Shown here: positions 43,372 through 54,200 of the stretch, in pieces | Numbering within the stretch: the first letter of the stretch is position 1 | How the letters are laid out: every line of letters begins with the position of its first letter | NCBI GenBank assembly: GCA_024760545.1 | Contig: CP060501.1 | Location: 1,897,501-1,961,500 of the forward strand | Length of the DNA stretch: 64,000 bases | Direction: 5' to 3' | Source: Nitrospira sp. | GTDB lineage: Bacteria > Nitrospirota > Nitrospiria > Nitrospirales > Nitrospiraceae | The notes under the pieces: model-generated | The model's database searches: none | Told to the model about the DNA's origin: nothing | The model's input: the letters and a program-made list of their open reading frames with translations, nothing else | Program-made: the position numbers and the translations under genes

Positions 43372-44412
43372 TTAGGTGGTCCCGGTGCCATAGGCCGCAG
43401 AGAACCCGTCCCGTGGATTCCACCAGCGGAGCTTGTGTCTCGTCTTTGCGATATCCTGACCCGTCTGTAAGAGCGCCAGGTGTTTGCTCCGCCAGCGGTC
43501 CACGCCGTCGACGATGGTTCTGACCAGCCAGCGTTCCCCGGCCTCAGGATGGGCACACAGGAGGCCGAGCATCGGTGCCAAGCTCTTCTCTGCCCACCGT
43601 TTGACGTGCTCGATTTTGCGCACCGTCGTGACCACATGGAGCGTCGCTCGTTGCATGCCCTCGGTGAGGGTCTGCCACCAGCCTAAGATCGGAGCGTAAT
43701 ACCGGTCCTTCGGGTCGTCCTCTCGGGTACAGTCGCGGAAATCCACCGCCGTCCGGAAGACCCCCACGATGTACTTCCGGAACGAATCGCCATCGAGCGA
43801 AGCGAGGGCGAGGCCGACGGCTTGGGCGCGCCGACTTTTCCATTCCATTTCCCAGCGCATCCAGGGGCCGTCTACCGGTTTGTCTTTGGCCCGTTGTTCC
43901 GCCGCTTTGTCGTAGACCCGGAGATAGGTATCCGATTGGCGAGACCCGAGGGCGAGCGTCTTCCCACGGTCCGATCCAGAGGGCACATCGAGCCCGCCAA
44001 TAATCTGGCACTGCCGGAAGTGCGAGACGCAGTGGCCTTTGACCACGGCCTCATAGACCCCATCGACATCAATCACGCCGAGACGATCATCGAGGGCCAC
44101 ATCAATGCGGCCGAAATGCCCGTCCTGCGCCAGGACCCAGTGGGCTATTGCGTGAAACTTTTCAAAGGTCCAATGACGAATCAGTTCTTGGGACAGATCG
44201 ACATGGACTTCCCGCGGATTCCGTTTCGCCCCCGTCGCAATCCGGCCATAGCCGCTGTCATTGCCCCGGCAGAACCAGACCTCGCGGTAGCCTTCATACC
44301 CCTTCTCGTCCCGAATCCAGTCCCCCTCGCCGAGGACCGTCTTGAGGATCTCGACCGTCGAATTGGGGACGGTAAAGCGCAGCCATCCCAGCGAGAATAA
44401 CCAGCCGCTCAT
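43372..44412 (-). CDS. Replication initiation protein, RstA/pII-like
   Basis: A 346-residue protein with the features of the replication initiation factor family of CTX-like phages: WLRFTVPNSTVEIL, RIATGAKRNPREVHVDLSQE, HFGRIDVALDD (metal-binding-like), GSRQSDTYLRVYDKAAEQ and MRWEMEWKSRRA. It would nick the double-stranded phage form to start rolling-circle replication; the catalytic Tyr is probably in SDTYLRVYDK (about 160-170), by analogy. It overlaps the upstream HTH gene by four bases. Confidence 0.88.
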   Translation of the reverse strand: MSGWLFSLGWLRFTVPNSTVEILKTVLGEGDWIRDEKGYEGYREVWFCRGNDSGYGRIATGAKRNPREVHVDLSQELIRHWTFEKFHAIAHWVLAQDGHFGRIDVALDDRLGVIDVDGVYEAVVKGHCVSHFRQCQIIGGLDVPSGSDRGKTLALGSRQSDTYLRVYDKAAEQRAKDKPVDGPWMRWEMEWKSRRAQAVGLALASLDGDSFRKYIVGVFRTAVDFRDCTREDDPKDRYYAPILGWWQTLTEGMQRATLHVVTTVRKIEHVKRWAEKSLAPMLGLLCAHPEAGERWLVRTIVDGVDRWRSKHLALLQTGQDIAKTRHKLRWWNPRDGFSAAYGTGTT

Positions 44413-44720
44413 AGTTGCCTCCGAGTACTTGGTTGGAATTTGCGCCCCCGTTTGACTAATCGGGGGCTCGGCTGCCCGTCGCGCCGTCGGCTGGCGCCGC
44501 CGGTCGCGCGGCGTCCCGGTCCCTCAGCCGTGTCGAGGGTGTGGAGCACGTGATGCCCATTCCGCTGGATTGCCTGTCTCACTTGGTCCAGGTCGAACCG
44601 GACCATGCGCCCGAAGCGGATCACGGGGAGGTGCCCTTTCCAGTAGGCGCGACGCACAGACACCACACTGACTTTCAAGACGGCGGCGAGCTCCGAGGCG
44701 GTCAACCATGTCGTGTCCAT
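44409..44720 (-). CDS. Small HTH protein, MerR/excisionase type
   Basis: A 103-residue protein. Residues 1-55 are a winged helix (TWLTASELAAVLKVSVVSVRRAYWKGHLPVIRFG, then MVRFDLDQVRQAI). The tail is very basic (ATGGASRRRDGQ, VKRGRKFQPSTRR). ATG 44720 has AAAGGA five bases upstream; an earlier start at 44774 adds 18 non-conserved residues. It is the first gene of the phage operon and probably regulates it. Confidence 0.82.
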   Translation of the reverse strand: MDTTWLTASELAAVLKVSVVSVRRAYWKGHLPVIRFGRMVRFDLDQVRQAIQRNGHHVLHTLDTAEGPGRRATGGASRRRDGQPSPRLVKRGRKFQPSTRRQL

Positions 44721-45413
44721 ACGATTCCTTTCATGAAGCGCTGTGGCACGAGCGGACCCTACTCGGGTGCTCATGCCGATGGAAGTAGGCCTGTTCTGCT
44801 CTTGAGTACTCAGGAGTGGTCAGGAGGACGCGGGAGCTTCGATGCAGAGGATGATGAGAGAGAGAAAGTCATGGTCGCTCCTTCCTCGAAGATCATTCGG
44901 AAGACGAAGGAGCAATAACCAGAAACCTCGCGCCAGGTGCAAGGATGCGCGGGTCTTGAATTGCATGTATTTACGAATGAGAGCACACGAACGGGGAAGA
45001 CTCAGGAAGAAACGGCAATAACGAACAGGACGTTTGTGACTAGGGACCAAGAATAATTTGGCCCTGGGCCGAATGGATCTAGTTCGGCTCGCCTCCTATC
45101 TTTAGAGCCCACCCTCTTCTCGGGTTTTCTGTCCGGTCATGACCCGCCTAAATCCTGGTGATTTATCGCGCGGGAAAGAGGTATTCTACCGCTCCATAAA
45201 TTCTCTCGTATACCCGATTTACCCTGATGCTTGTCTGACAAGCGGAAGGGTAGCTATGCGATACGATGCGAAATGGTACTACACCTAATGGGACGCCCAT
45301 CTAATTCATGTTCAGGATAATGAGATTATCCATTTCAATGAGCGTTGATCACTGCAAAACGACAAAGCTGAATCCAACGGCACGCGACGGTGTAGCAGGG
45401 TAAGTTTAAGACG
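44721..45413. other. 693-base gap between prophage and defence operon
   Basis: I see no convincing gene here. It is A/T-richer than the core. It contains the upstream region of the phage operon, a small inverted repeat at 45315-45331 and the presumed promoter of the defence operon. I looked for a copy of the tRNA-fMet 3' end (attR) and saw none. Confidence 0.6.
45315..45331. promoter_or_regulatory. Perfect inverted repeat upstream of the defence operon
   Basis: GGATAAT-GAG-ATTATCC, 7-bp arms with a three-base spacer, 83 bases before the first start codon. Symmetry and position suggest an operator for a dimeric regulator that is not encoded next to it. Confidence 0.4.
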
Positions 45414-48400
45414 ATGAAAGTAATTCCCATTCAGTGCGGGGAATTTGCGAACGAAAGCGAACGGCAGGCTTTTGAAGCCGTTAAGCAAAAGCTCGGTGTG
45501 CAGTCAGGTAGCGACGAGTGGATCGTTCTTTCAAACCTCCCTCATTCTTCTACCGCCCAACATCAATCTGATGAGATTGACCTCCTTGTGATTGGCCCAC
45601 AAGGGCTTTTTGTTATCGAAGTAAAACATTGGGACCGGGCTTGGATGAAGAAGAATCAGACCCTGGTTGATAGCGAAGCAGAAAAACTCTCCGCAAAGGT
45701 CCGCCGCGTCGCAACCAATTCAAGACGCAGGTTTGAGGCACTTCCAAAAGTGAATGGCTACATACTGCTAACAGCCGAATCAAAGCCGTTTAGTTCGCTA
45801 GGTCGCCCCGAGCATCGTGGTATCAAAATTTTCACATTGAAAGAAATCGTAGAACTATTTGATCTTACAACGCCAGCCCAGTTATCCCCGGCAGTAGTGA
45901 AAGGATTGTGCCATTACTTAGAGCCACGTAGCGTCATCAGTGTAACTGGCAGCCTCCGACGACTTGGAGATTTCATCAATTTGGAATTGGAAAGCCATAC
46001 CAGCGAGCGGTTTCATCGTGTCTATCGTGGCGCACACGCCCGAACACAGGACAGAATCATCCTGCATCTTTACGACCTTTCAGCATTCGAGGGTAGTGGA
46101 ACCGAAAATCTCGCCGCTCGTGAATTTGAAACGATGCAGAGGCTACAGAAATCCCCATGGGTACCTCGCTTCCGGGATTCCTTGCAGGACGTACAGGGCT
46201 TTGTTGGGGAAATGAAGTTCTTCACAGTGGTGGACCCCTGTGCCCCTACAATAAGAGAAAGGTCTGCCGATAAATCGTGGTCAACCAATAGTCGAATTGC
46301 GTTTGCGCATCTGGCTATCAAGGCCCTGGCCGAACTGCATTCATCTTCGGAAGAAGATGCTCCCCCTATTGTCCATCGCAATCTTTGCCCCTCCAATATT
46401 CTAGTTACCGCTAGGAATCGTGTCCTTTATACCGGATTCTCGCTCGCTCGAATTCCAGGAGAGGAAACAGTATCAAAGGTTCCATTACCAATCGGTGAGC
46501 CTGCATTATTCTCAGCAGTTGAAGTTCGCGAGAGAGGCATAGGCAGCGCTGATCAGCGCAGTGATTGTTATTCTCTGGCTGCATCATTGCTCACGATCTT
46601 TGAAGGCGTTGCGGAAGGACAAGCCGCTCAGTGCCGGACAATTCTACAGAGCGCTTTACTTCAGAAGCCTGATGATCGGCCTACGCTTAGCGCACTCATT
46701 GAATTGCTGGCTCCTTTAGTAGCTGAAAAGAGCCCCACGGGTTCTGCCGCAGTGGCCCCAGCAGAGACTGAGCAACCTTTACCTCTTCCTCGATATTGGT
46801 CTGAAGACCTACTTGTGCAATTCAAAGATAAATACTTTCGCATCATTTCACGCTTGGGTCGTGGGGGTATAGGATTGACCTTCAAGGTCGTTGAAGTGGA
46901 CCCAGCCACGGGAGAGAATTTCGGCACTTACGTTGCCAAGGTAATAAACGAAGAGGCTTCCGGGAAAGCTGCCCTAAAGGCCTATCAAAGGGTCAGAGCA
47001 CACACATCTTACCCCAATCTCTCAGTGATCTATGAGGCGGCAAGCACTTGGCAAAACAATTCATTCGTTGCCCTGCTCAAATGGGTTGAAGGAGATGCAC
47101 TTTCTAGTCTTTATGGAGTGATACCACTAGTTGCCGAAGAGAGCGGTGATGCGTCTATAGAGGTTCTCGTTCTTCGTTGGAGCAAAGATCTATGCGAAGC
47201 GCTGAGCAGGCTACACCGTGTAGGCCTGGTGCATGGCGATGTTAGTCCCGCGAACATCATCGTCCATCACGGTGAAGTTTGTCTAACAGATTACGATCTC
47301 GTTACACTGGTCGGTAACCTACCTTCAGGTCACGGCGCTGTTATGTTCTGTTCTCCACAAGCGGAGCAGCATAAACCGCTCACGTTTTCGGACGATGTCT
47401 ATGCACTAGGAGCTTCGCTGTTTAGAGCAGCTATCGACCGGGAGCCGTTCCCAGTGCAGGGTGCGACCTTCGACAAAAGCAAAGGCGTGCAATGGCAAGA
47501 CGAGGAAAAGGTCAGAATGCCGCTTTTTGCCGAATTCCTATCGCGCGCCACTACGCCGATCCCCGAGCACCGGTTTGCCTCAGCAATGGTGGCGCTGGAA
47601 TGGTTGGACTCAAAACTATCCCCGCAACTAGCAAGAAAGTCGTCTGAGCCTTCTAACCTAAAGCTGCCCACGACACTCACCACAAACCAGGTGCCATGGT
47701 TAAAGCATATCTTGCAGGTGTTCCCGGGCTCTGCTTACGGCAACATTGAAACACGTGGTCTAGACAGCGCCTTTGCCGCAGACACCTACGTAGAGACAGC
47801 ACTAGAAAAGGTTCTTTTCGAAGAAATACTTGCACGCCATGTGCGACTTGTCATCTTGTGTGGAAACGCGGGTGACGGAAAAACTGCATTCCTACAGCAC
47901 CTCGCGAAGCGCTTTTCTGTGCCGGAATGCACGTCAGCACAGCGCCTCTGGGAATCGACAACTTCCGATGGTCTCAGACTCAGAGCTAATTTGGATGGCG
48001 CAGCCTCATTCGGCGGAAAGAGTGCTAGTGAACTCCTTGACGAGTTCTTTGCCCCCTTTATGCAAGGCTACCCGGAAGCAGATATCGCCCACTTGCTCGC
48101 CATAAACGATGGACGTCTGCTCGAATGGATTGACCGTTATCAAGGTCAAAACGATGCTGCTCCCCTAATCAAACACCTGAATTACCTGCTCGATCAAGAA
48201 AGTGACATTACCCTTCCCGACTCTCACATTCGGTTGATTGATTTGAACTCGCGATCATTGGTTGGCGGCATCCGCCCAGATACGACCACTGTTAACACAG
48301 AGTTTTTGGACAAGCTGGTAGACAAGTTGCTGGGTGGGGACCGGGCGGCAGAGATCTGGAAGCCATGTAGCACCTGTAGCGCCTTAGAGCGCTGTCAAGC

Positions 48401-49436
48401 TGGGCGCAATGCCAGGCTACTTCGAGAAAACCAGGCCAATAGTGTCGGACGACGCATCCGTGAACGCCTTGCGGAGTCTCTGCAAGCTGTTCATCAGCGT
48501 GCCGAAGTTCATATTACTGCCCGCGAGCTACGTGCCACGCTGAGCTACATATTATTCGGAATACATTATTGCACCGACCTGCATGAGCGTCCTGAGCTCC
48601 GACCTCCCGGTTACTGGGATCTTGCATTTGAACCTACTTCAGAGTTGCGCCAGGGCGAAGTGCTCCAAGAATTTACATTCCTCGACCCTGCACTAGATGC
48701 GCATCCGATGATTGACCGCCTTCTCGCCGGACATAGCAGCAGAGAACTCAGTCACGCTGGCCCAGCCTACCCAGAACTCTCCCTTGCTTCAGCCCGCAGG
48801 AGGGCTTACTTCGAGTGGCAGCCACAAGAGATTCAGGCGGTCGGAACATCCACTGATGCCTTGGGCCTCGCGCACGGTATTCACCTGAGTCTGTTCAAGG
48901 AAGCTGGATTGCGAGACGCTCCTTTGAATGCAGATCTTTGCCGCCGACTGTGCAGAGGCGTTTCACGCCTTGAGGACCTCCCACTACTAGCTCTTAAAAG
49001 AATCGAGACGGGGCGAGTACCGCTGAAAGTCTCACCTCGTACGCCAACCGACAGCATTTTCTGGGTAGAGAAGCTACTGGAAAGGTTCACTCTCGAATCA
49101 GAAGTTGTCAACCCTAATTCAGATCTCCCACGACTTCATAGGCGATTGTTTTTGATCTACTCATACCACGATGGTCGCAAGGAAGTGCTCTCTATGGGTT
49201 ACGAACTTTTCCACACTTTGCTTGAGCTGGAGTCAGGATTCCAACTTAGTGATACAACATCAGATGATTTGTTTGCCAACCTAGCTGTCTTCACGCAACG
49301 ATTGGCGCAGGAGGGCGAATCTAGTTTGTTTGCGTGGAATCCACAGGACGAGAGAAATTTCTATAGAGTAGGAATTGATAAGAGTTCAGGCCATCAAATG
49401 CTAGTTTGCAGGGCACTCGGAATGCAAGAAACATGA
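45414..49436 (+). CDS. NERD nuclease - pseudokinase - Ser/Thr kinase - P-loop ATPase, 1340 aa
   Basis: Domains in order. Residues 1-150: NERD domain, a PD-(D/E)xK nuclease fold with D56 and E69-x-K71 (DLLVIGPQGLFVIEVKHW). About 195-430: kinase fold that looks inactive, HRN323 in place of HRD and TGF in place of DFG. About 470-740: kinase that looks active, GRGGIG (about 482), K509, HGDVSPAN (607-614), DYD at 626. About 760-1340: ATPase with GNAGDGKT (817-824) and a Cys group C985, C988, C994. NERD plus kinase recalls PglW of BREX type 2; the C-terminal ATPase recalls DptF of Dnd restriction. It starts the three-gene operon. A sensor that phosphorylates partners and then cuts nucleic acid is plausible but inferred. 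Confidence 0.85.
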   Translation: MKVIPIQCGEFANESERQAFEAVKQKLGVQSGSDEWIVLSNLPHSSTAQHQSDEIDLLVIGPQGLFVIEVKHWDRAWMKKNQTLVDSEAEKLSAKVRRVATNSRRRFEALPKVNGYILLTAESKPFSSLGRPEHRGIKIFTLKEIVELFDLTTPAQLSPAVVKGLCHYLEPRSVISVTGSLRRLGDFINLELESHTSERFHRVYRGAHARTQDRIILHLYDLSAFEGSGTENLAAREFETMQRLQKSPWVPRFRDSLQDVQGFVGEMKFFTVVDPCAPTIRERSADKSWSTNSRIAFAHLAIKALAELHSSSEEDAPPIVHRNLCPSNILVTARNRVLYTGFSLARIPGEETVSKVPLPIGEPALFSAVEVRERGIGSADQRSDCYSLAASLLTIFEGVAEGQAAQCRTILQSALLQKPDDRPTLSALIELLAPLVAEKSPTGSAAVAPAETEQPLPLPRYWSEDLLVQFKDKYFRIISRLGRGGIGLTFKVVEVDPATGENFGTYVAKVINEEASGKAALKAYQRVRAHTSYPNLSVIYEAASTWQNNSFVALLKWVEGDALSSLYGVIPLVAEESGDASIEVLVLRWSKDLCEALSRLHRVGLVHGDVSPANIIVHHGEVCLTDYDLVTLVGNLPSGHGAVMFCSPQAEQHKPLTFSDDVYALGASLFRAAIDREPFPVQGATFDKSKGVQWQDEEKVRMPLFAEFLSRATTPIPEHRFASAMVALEWLDSKLSPQLARKSSEPSNLKLPTTLTTNQVPWLKHILQVFPGSAYGNIETRGLDSAFAADTYVETALEKVLFEEILARHVRLVILCGNAGDGKTAFLQHLAKRFSVPECTSAQRLWESTTSDGLRLRANLDGAASFGGKSASELLDEFFAPFMQGYPEADIAHLLAINDGRLLEWIDRYQGQNDAAPLIKHLNYLLDQESDITLPDSHIRLIDLNSRSLVGGIRPDTTTVNTEFLDKLVDKLLGGDRAAEIWKPCSTCSALERCQAGRNARLLRENQANSVGRRIRERLAESLQAVHQRAEVHITARELRATLSYILFGIHYCTDLHERPELRPPGYWDLAFEPTSELRQGEVLQEFTFLDPALDAHPMIDRLLAGHSSRELSHAGPAYPELSLASARRRAYFEWQPQEIQAVGTSTDALGLAHGIHLSLFKEAGLRDAPLNADLCRRLCRGVSRLEDLPLLALKRIETGRVPLKVSPRTPTDSIFWVEKLLERFTLESEVVNPNSDLPRLHRRLFLIYSYHDGRKEVLSMGYELFHTLLELESGFQLSDTTSDDLFANLAVFTQRLAQEGESSLFAWNPQDERNFYRVGIDKSSGHQMLVCRALGMQET

Positions 49437-51214
49437 ATGCTAAGAGCATAGTTGAGTCTGTTTTTTCAGTTCCAGTAGCCAAAAGGCTGTGGACTGCCAA
49501 CATAGATTCCCTTTTGCCTGTCACACCTCAGAACTTCTCAGTGGCTGCGGTGCTTCCCGCTGTTCTTTATATGTTCCGTTGGGGTCAACGAAGAGGTCGC
49601 GGCCAATTTCAGAAGGCTTTCGGCTCAAGTTTAGCAAAGCCAACAATTAAAGATGTGTCTTCAGTCTTAAGCAAGAAACAATCTGATTTTGTTAATTTCG
49701 ACTCTTCAGTAAAGAATTCTATCCTCGGGGACTTATTACTTTGTTATCTGCTCGAGAATAAGAAGCATGAGAATGGTCACGACGCTGAAATCGCTCGCGT
49801 TTTCCCCACACATTACATGTCATCTTGGATTGACTTGCCCTATACAATTGCCCACCTCCGGTTCGTTCCTGAAATGCTGGTGGCTCTTTTAGCACAGCAA
49901 CCAGATGAGCAGTTCGTAAGACCATCATCTTCACCGACTCGATTCTCAGTCAGCCGTGGATTCCAAGACAATCATTTACTACAGATTTTTGGGAGAGGAG
50001 TCAGCATCGAAGGGCAGTTCGCTTCCTCACAGACCAGCGACAAAGTCGATGAAGGGGAGAGCTTTGGTATTGATCAACTGTTGGCGATCCGGTTAGCTCA
50101 GGAATGCGGAGAAGCGCCCGGAAAACTTCGTGGTGCAGGTGAAGTCTCCCAGATACCTAACAGCTGGTCCGTTGCTCGTGTTGCGGCAGAGCACCTCAGA
50201 GAGGACATGAGCATTCTGTTACAAGCGTATGGTGGTTTGACCCCGCGGCAAACACTGGTGCCGATGCTTGAGAGTGTTCTCGGCCTCGGACTCTTAAATG
50301 TATTCTTGGGATGTCTGAGCTCGGCCCTATATTGGCAAAAGAACGGGACTATAATCCCAAAGGATCAACAGGAACCGTGGCCGATTTTTGTCGATGCATC
50401 AAATGGCGCAGATCATTCGTTACGCAGACTGTCCGAAGAAAGCCTAGAGGAGGTTGGGCGGATGGTTGACCAAGTGCAATCGCCTTTGATGGCGATGCGC
50501 CTGCTTGATGCTAAAGGCCGCCTTGACCCTAAATTGAAGAGTTTCTTGCCCAAAGGGCCGGATAATTCAACATGGCTCAATCTGCTTGGACAAGTGAGAA
50601 TGGGACGCCATGAACGTTCCGAATGGATTAACAATGACCTCCATGAAAAGTGCGAAGCTCTGGCTTTGTCTTTGGAAGAAAAGGACCTTTTCGAAGATGT
50701 GGTGCTCCTCTTACGTTCCGAAACCTCCACACCAGACCCTGTCGATAGACTGGCAGACGCCTGCTGCTCACTCATGGGAGAGAAGCTTCTTCGCACCCAC
50801 CACATGAAATTCCTCGATTCATGTCTTATGGTGGATTCTCCTCATGGCCTGGGAAGAAAGCGACGAGTCTCCATGCGAAATGTATCAAAATATCGGACAA
50901 CAGGTGATGTTCGGTCTGTTGTTTTGCCTAATACTCTCTTAGATGCGTTAGCCCATCGCCACCTTTGCAAGGCAGCGCGAGGCAAGTCGCAGAGGGCGCT
51001 ACCGCTGATAGTATTTCTCCAGATTTTACGGGAACGGTATGGCCTCTGGGTGGACGAGGCGCCTAAAAACATGGCGATAGGCGATGAAGACCTGCGCCGC
51101 AACCGACAGATTCTTGAGCGAAGATTGCGAGACCTCGGTTTACTCGTCGGCGTGAACGATGCCGAGTCCATGAAGCGACTACGCCCACGATATGTTACCA
51201 CTCCAGGGTTATGA
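49433..51214 (+). CDS. Unknown 593-aa protein of the kinase/HerA operon
   Basis: I do not recognise a family. It starts at ATG 49433, overlapping the stop of the kinase gene by four bases, and its own stop overlaps the next ATG in the same way, so the three products are made together. It is soluble and mostly helical. The last 120 residues (VVLPNTLLDALAHRHL, LIVFLQILRERYGLWVDE, ILERRLRDLGLLVGV) look like winged-helix segments. Its place between a DptF-like ATPase and a DptH-like ATPase corresponds to DptG in Dnd systems, so it may be a distant DptG counterpart or adaptor (inference from position). Confidence 0.8.
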   Translation: MNAKSIVESVFSVPVAKRLWTANIDSLLPVTPQNFSVAAVLPAVLYMFRWGQRRGRGQFQKAFGSSLAKPTIKDVSSVLSKKQSDFVNFDSSVKNSILGDLLLCYLLENKKHENGHDAEIARVFPTHYMSSWIDLPYTIAHLRFVPEMLVALLAQQPDEQFVRPSSSPTRFSVSRGFQDNHLLQIFGRGVSIEGQFASSQTSDKVDEGESFGIDQLLAIRLAQECGEAPGKLRGAGEVSQIPNSWSVARVAAEHLREDMSILLQAYGGLTPRQTLVPMLESVLGLGLLNVFLGCLSSALYWQKNGTIIPKDQQEPWPIFVDASNGADHSLRRLSEESLEEVGRMVDQVQSPLMAMRLLDAKGRLDPKLKSFLPKGPDNSTWLNLLGQVRMGRHERSEWINNDLHEKCEALALSLEEKDLFEDVVLLLRSETSTPDPVDRLADACCSLMGEKLLRTHHMKFLDSCLMVDSPHGLGRKRRVSMRNVSKYRTTGDVRSVVLPNTLLDALAHRHLCKAARGKSQRALPLIVFLQILRERYGLWVDEAPKNMAIGDEDLRRNRQILERRLRDLGLLVGVNDAESMKRLRPRYVTTPGL

Positions 51215-54200
51215 GCATTAGCAACACCCAAGCGGCTTTCCTTAACCAAGTTCTCCAAGATCTGGCCGGGCCTCCAGAACCCGGCAATATCGCATTCATT
51301 CGCTGCATACCTGCAGAGCTTATTGGTCCACTCGTCACTCACCAAAACTTTCGAATCCAAGGATGGCAAGTTTTAGCTGTAGCGGGAGAAGGAGACACGA
51401 CTCAGCAGACTATAACGGCAGACAAAGCTGTGGAAATTAGAGAGAGTAAGCTAGCGGCCACTTTACTGATTGTAGATGTTACCGCCGCCGGGGCGGGAAT
51501 GGATGGCATCTACAGCGCGGCAAAAGAGATTTCCGAACAAGAATTATTTAAGAAAGCAATCACTACCGCACGGAAAGCGTTGCCAAAGCACATCGCCGAC
51601 TTGGTGAGGGAAACTGTAAGTCGAGCGAAGAAACTCGGCCAACGGCATGCTGTTTCTCCATGGCAAGAGTTCACGTTTTATTCCCAGTGCGTCGAGAGGC
51701 CTGACAACATCGGTGCTGCGATGGCCATGCTGGGATTGTGGCCTACGAGGTTTGGCCACGAACCAGACATCCGCGACATCGGTAAATCAGCCTTGCTTGT
51801 TGAAAAACTTCTGCTCCCACCTTCCTGCTCAAAATCCTTGTCTGCCCGAATCACAGCTCTCATGTTACAGGGGGAGACTGAAGCTCAGCGAGTATCGTTA
51901 GAAAAAGTATTGCGGGAAGCAGGAGGGCAATCGCTTTCCGACGTGCTGGGAAAGGTCGCAGCACAGCCAAGTATCTGGCTAAACAACATCAAGCCATCAT
52001 TCGCCACGGACAGACTTTCACGTATAGAGCTAGTGTCTTGGAGGAACCGCAGCGGTGGGATTACGGCTTGGTCGGGACTTCAGCTATCGGACGCTGAAGA
52101 TCTTCCATGCTTGATTCTAGATGCAAACGATCCGGTCTCCGGTCTCGCCATACGTTGGAACACACATCCAGCAGAGATTTCCAAGGGATCAGTCAACTAC
52201 GAAGTGGAAATTATTGCAACCTCAGATGTGCTTGCGACCAAAACCATCGAGCACAGTGAGCGGGCACCTCAGAAGACATTTTTTAGTTTTGAGGACTTTG
52301 AAGAATTGGATGAATCAGCCAAGTTCCAGGCCAAGGTAGTCGTTCGAGCGATCGATGCCCCGGAGGTGCAACCAGATGAATCAGAGGACTTTATTATCGC
52401 TTTCGGCGCTATGGCTGTTCAGAAAACCTACCGCGGTAGCGGTGAGACGGTCCGTTGCGCCGTAGAAGGCGCCATCATCCTAGAAAGCAAGGAAGAACTT
52501 GTTGCGCTCTGTCATAAACGAGCGGAATATGCTCACTTCCGAACGGATTCGAAGGGCTACATTATCATGCGCCCGAATCACGTAGGCCGGAGCTTCCGTA
52601 TCTTCCGGCCGCCCTTGATCTCGGAAATTGAGAACAAATGGGAGGCCAATCCAGAAGCTATCGGTCGCTGGTCGATTCAAGTGCGCGCCGATGGAACTCG
52701 ATCTGGCGAGCTGCAATTCCATCCCGTCGAGCGTGGTAATTGCCCTGAATCTACCTGGAGCCGACTAGAAACTGCATCTCGCCTGTTCTGTGAAGACACG
52801 ATGCAAGGCCCGGGCGCTTTGTCACAAATCTATATTCACGATGATAACACTTCAGCACGAGCCGTTGAGTATTTGAATGCCTGGGAGGGTGCCCTCGAAG
52901 AGAGTACAGCTGCACTTGCTTTAGCCCACACAGTTGAAGTGCAAGATGTGGCGGGCAAGACCATCGGTCTCATCGTGCTCCCCTCACACCCAGTTCGGGT
53001 AGCATGGCAGGCCGCTTATGACGCACTAGCAATTCACGCTCGATACGAGTTCGGACTGCCGCCACCTAAGGTTAGAGAGGCGTTGAAAGCCCTTGATTCT
53101 AGTCACTTCCCATCCATGCTGCCCGGACTGGAGCCAGGTGGTACCTTCGTCTTCGCGGACACGTTAGGAGTCACAGCGGTGGCCATGGTTTTGGATTCTG
53201 ATCGGGAGCCAAAAGCGGCCGTCTCTACGATAGCTCTATGTCTAGGCGAGGGAATTCCTGAAATTGCTCCATCCGTGGGTCACCAGACTGCGACTGTCCT
53301 CGGCAAGGAAGTCGACAGCTATCTTAAATACCATCAAAACAATCGACTTCTGCATCTGCACGCATTACGACCTGGTGATGGCGGGACTGTAGTCCGCGCA
53401 CTGGGCAAGGTTATTCGCCAACCAACCCCCTCGAACGGTGAAGAGGAGATGCGAAAGATAGCTTTCAGTCTGAACATCTATCCATCTTCAGCACAACAAG
53501 CCGTTGCAGGTAGGTTCCTAACTCAACTTTCGCAGCGGAGACGGAGCGGGTCTGGCGGGATTGAAAAGGAGGATGCTTGGATTCTCGACCCCCTTCCGTG
53601 TGGTGGGAATCGCACGATGCCCCGGTTACGTTGGTCTCGGCGCGATTGTCTATCGCCGGGGGAGCATGAGCCTGCTCACATCTCGCTCACGTTTGACACA
53701 TTCGACTCAAGAGTTGTGGCTGAAGAACGCTCCTCCCAGAGTAGCCCTCTTCATGTTTTCGGCTTAGTGGCTAGTTTAGAGCGTGAATTCTTTTTCGAGG
53801 CAGAAACTCCAGTATGGAAAGCATTCGTCAACCCGGAACAAGACGGTGAGAAGCATCCAACTGCCAGAGTTCTCACAGAGCGTCTAAGCCGTGTACATTC
53901 GGCCACACTTCGCGCTGTGGCTAGGTCACTCAGCAAGTCTGGTGGTTGGCCTATCCTTCGCACTGACCTAAACCGAGAAGAAGTTGAAACACTCAAGACC
54001 TTGCATCGGCTGAGTGATTGGGTCGTGACTGTGGACCGGAACGCTGGCATTGAATACTTTGATTCTCCACGAGAAGCACAAGCTGTCTATGATGCTTATG
54101 TGATTGATGCAGTGCCTGAGCGTGACGACCTGGGCTGTCTCCAGATGATCACGTCCACCAGTCATTTGGACGAAGTGCGTGGACTGTTAGACCAAGCTCT

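Noticed and set aside
44820..45050. A 76-codon minus-strand frame in the gap before the defence operon
   Set aside because: No ribosome site, composition like random translation and no motif.
47610..47640. A short match to the 3' end of tRNA-fMet (tccccgcaac) as attR
   Set aside because: Only about ten bases, inside the coding sequence of the kinase protein; expected by chance.
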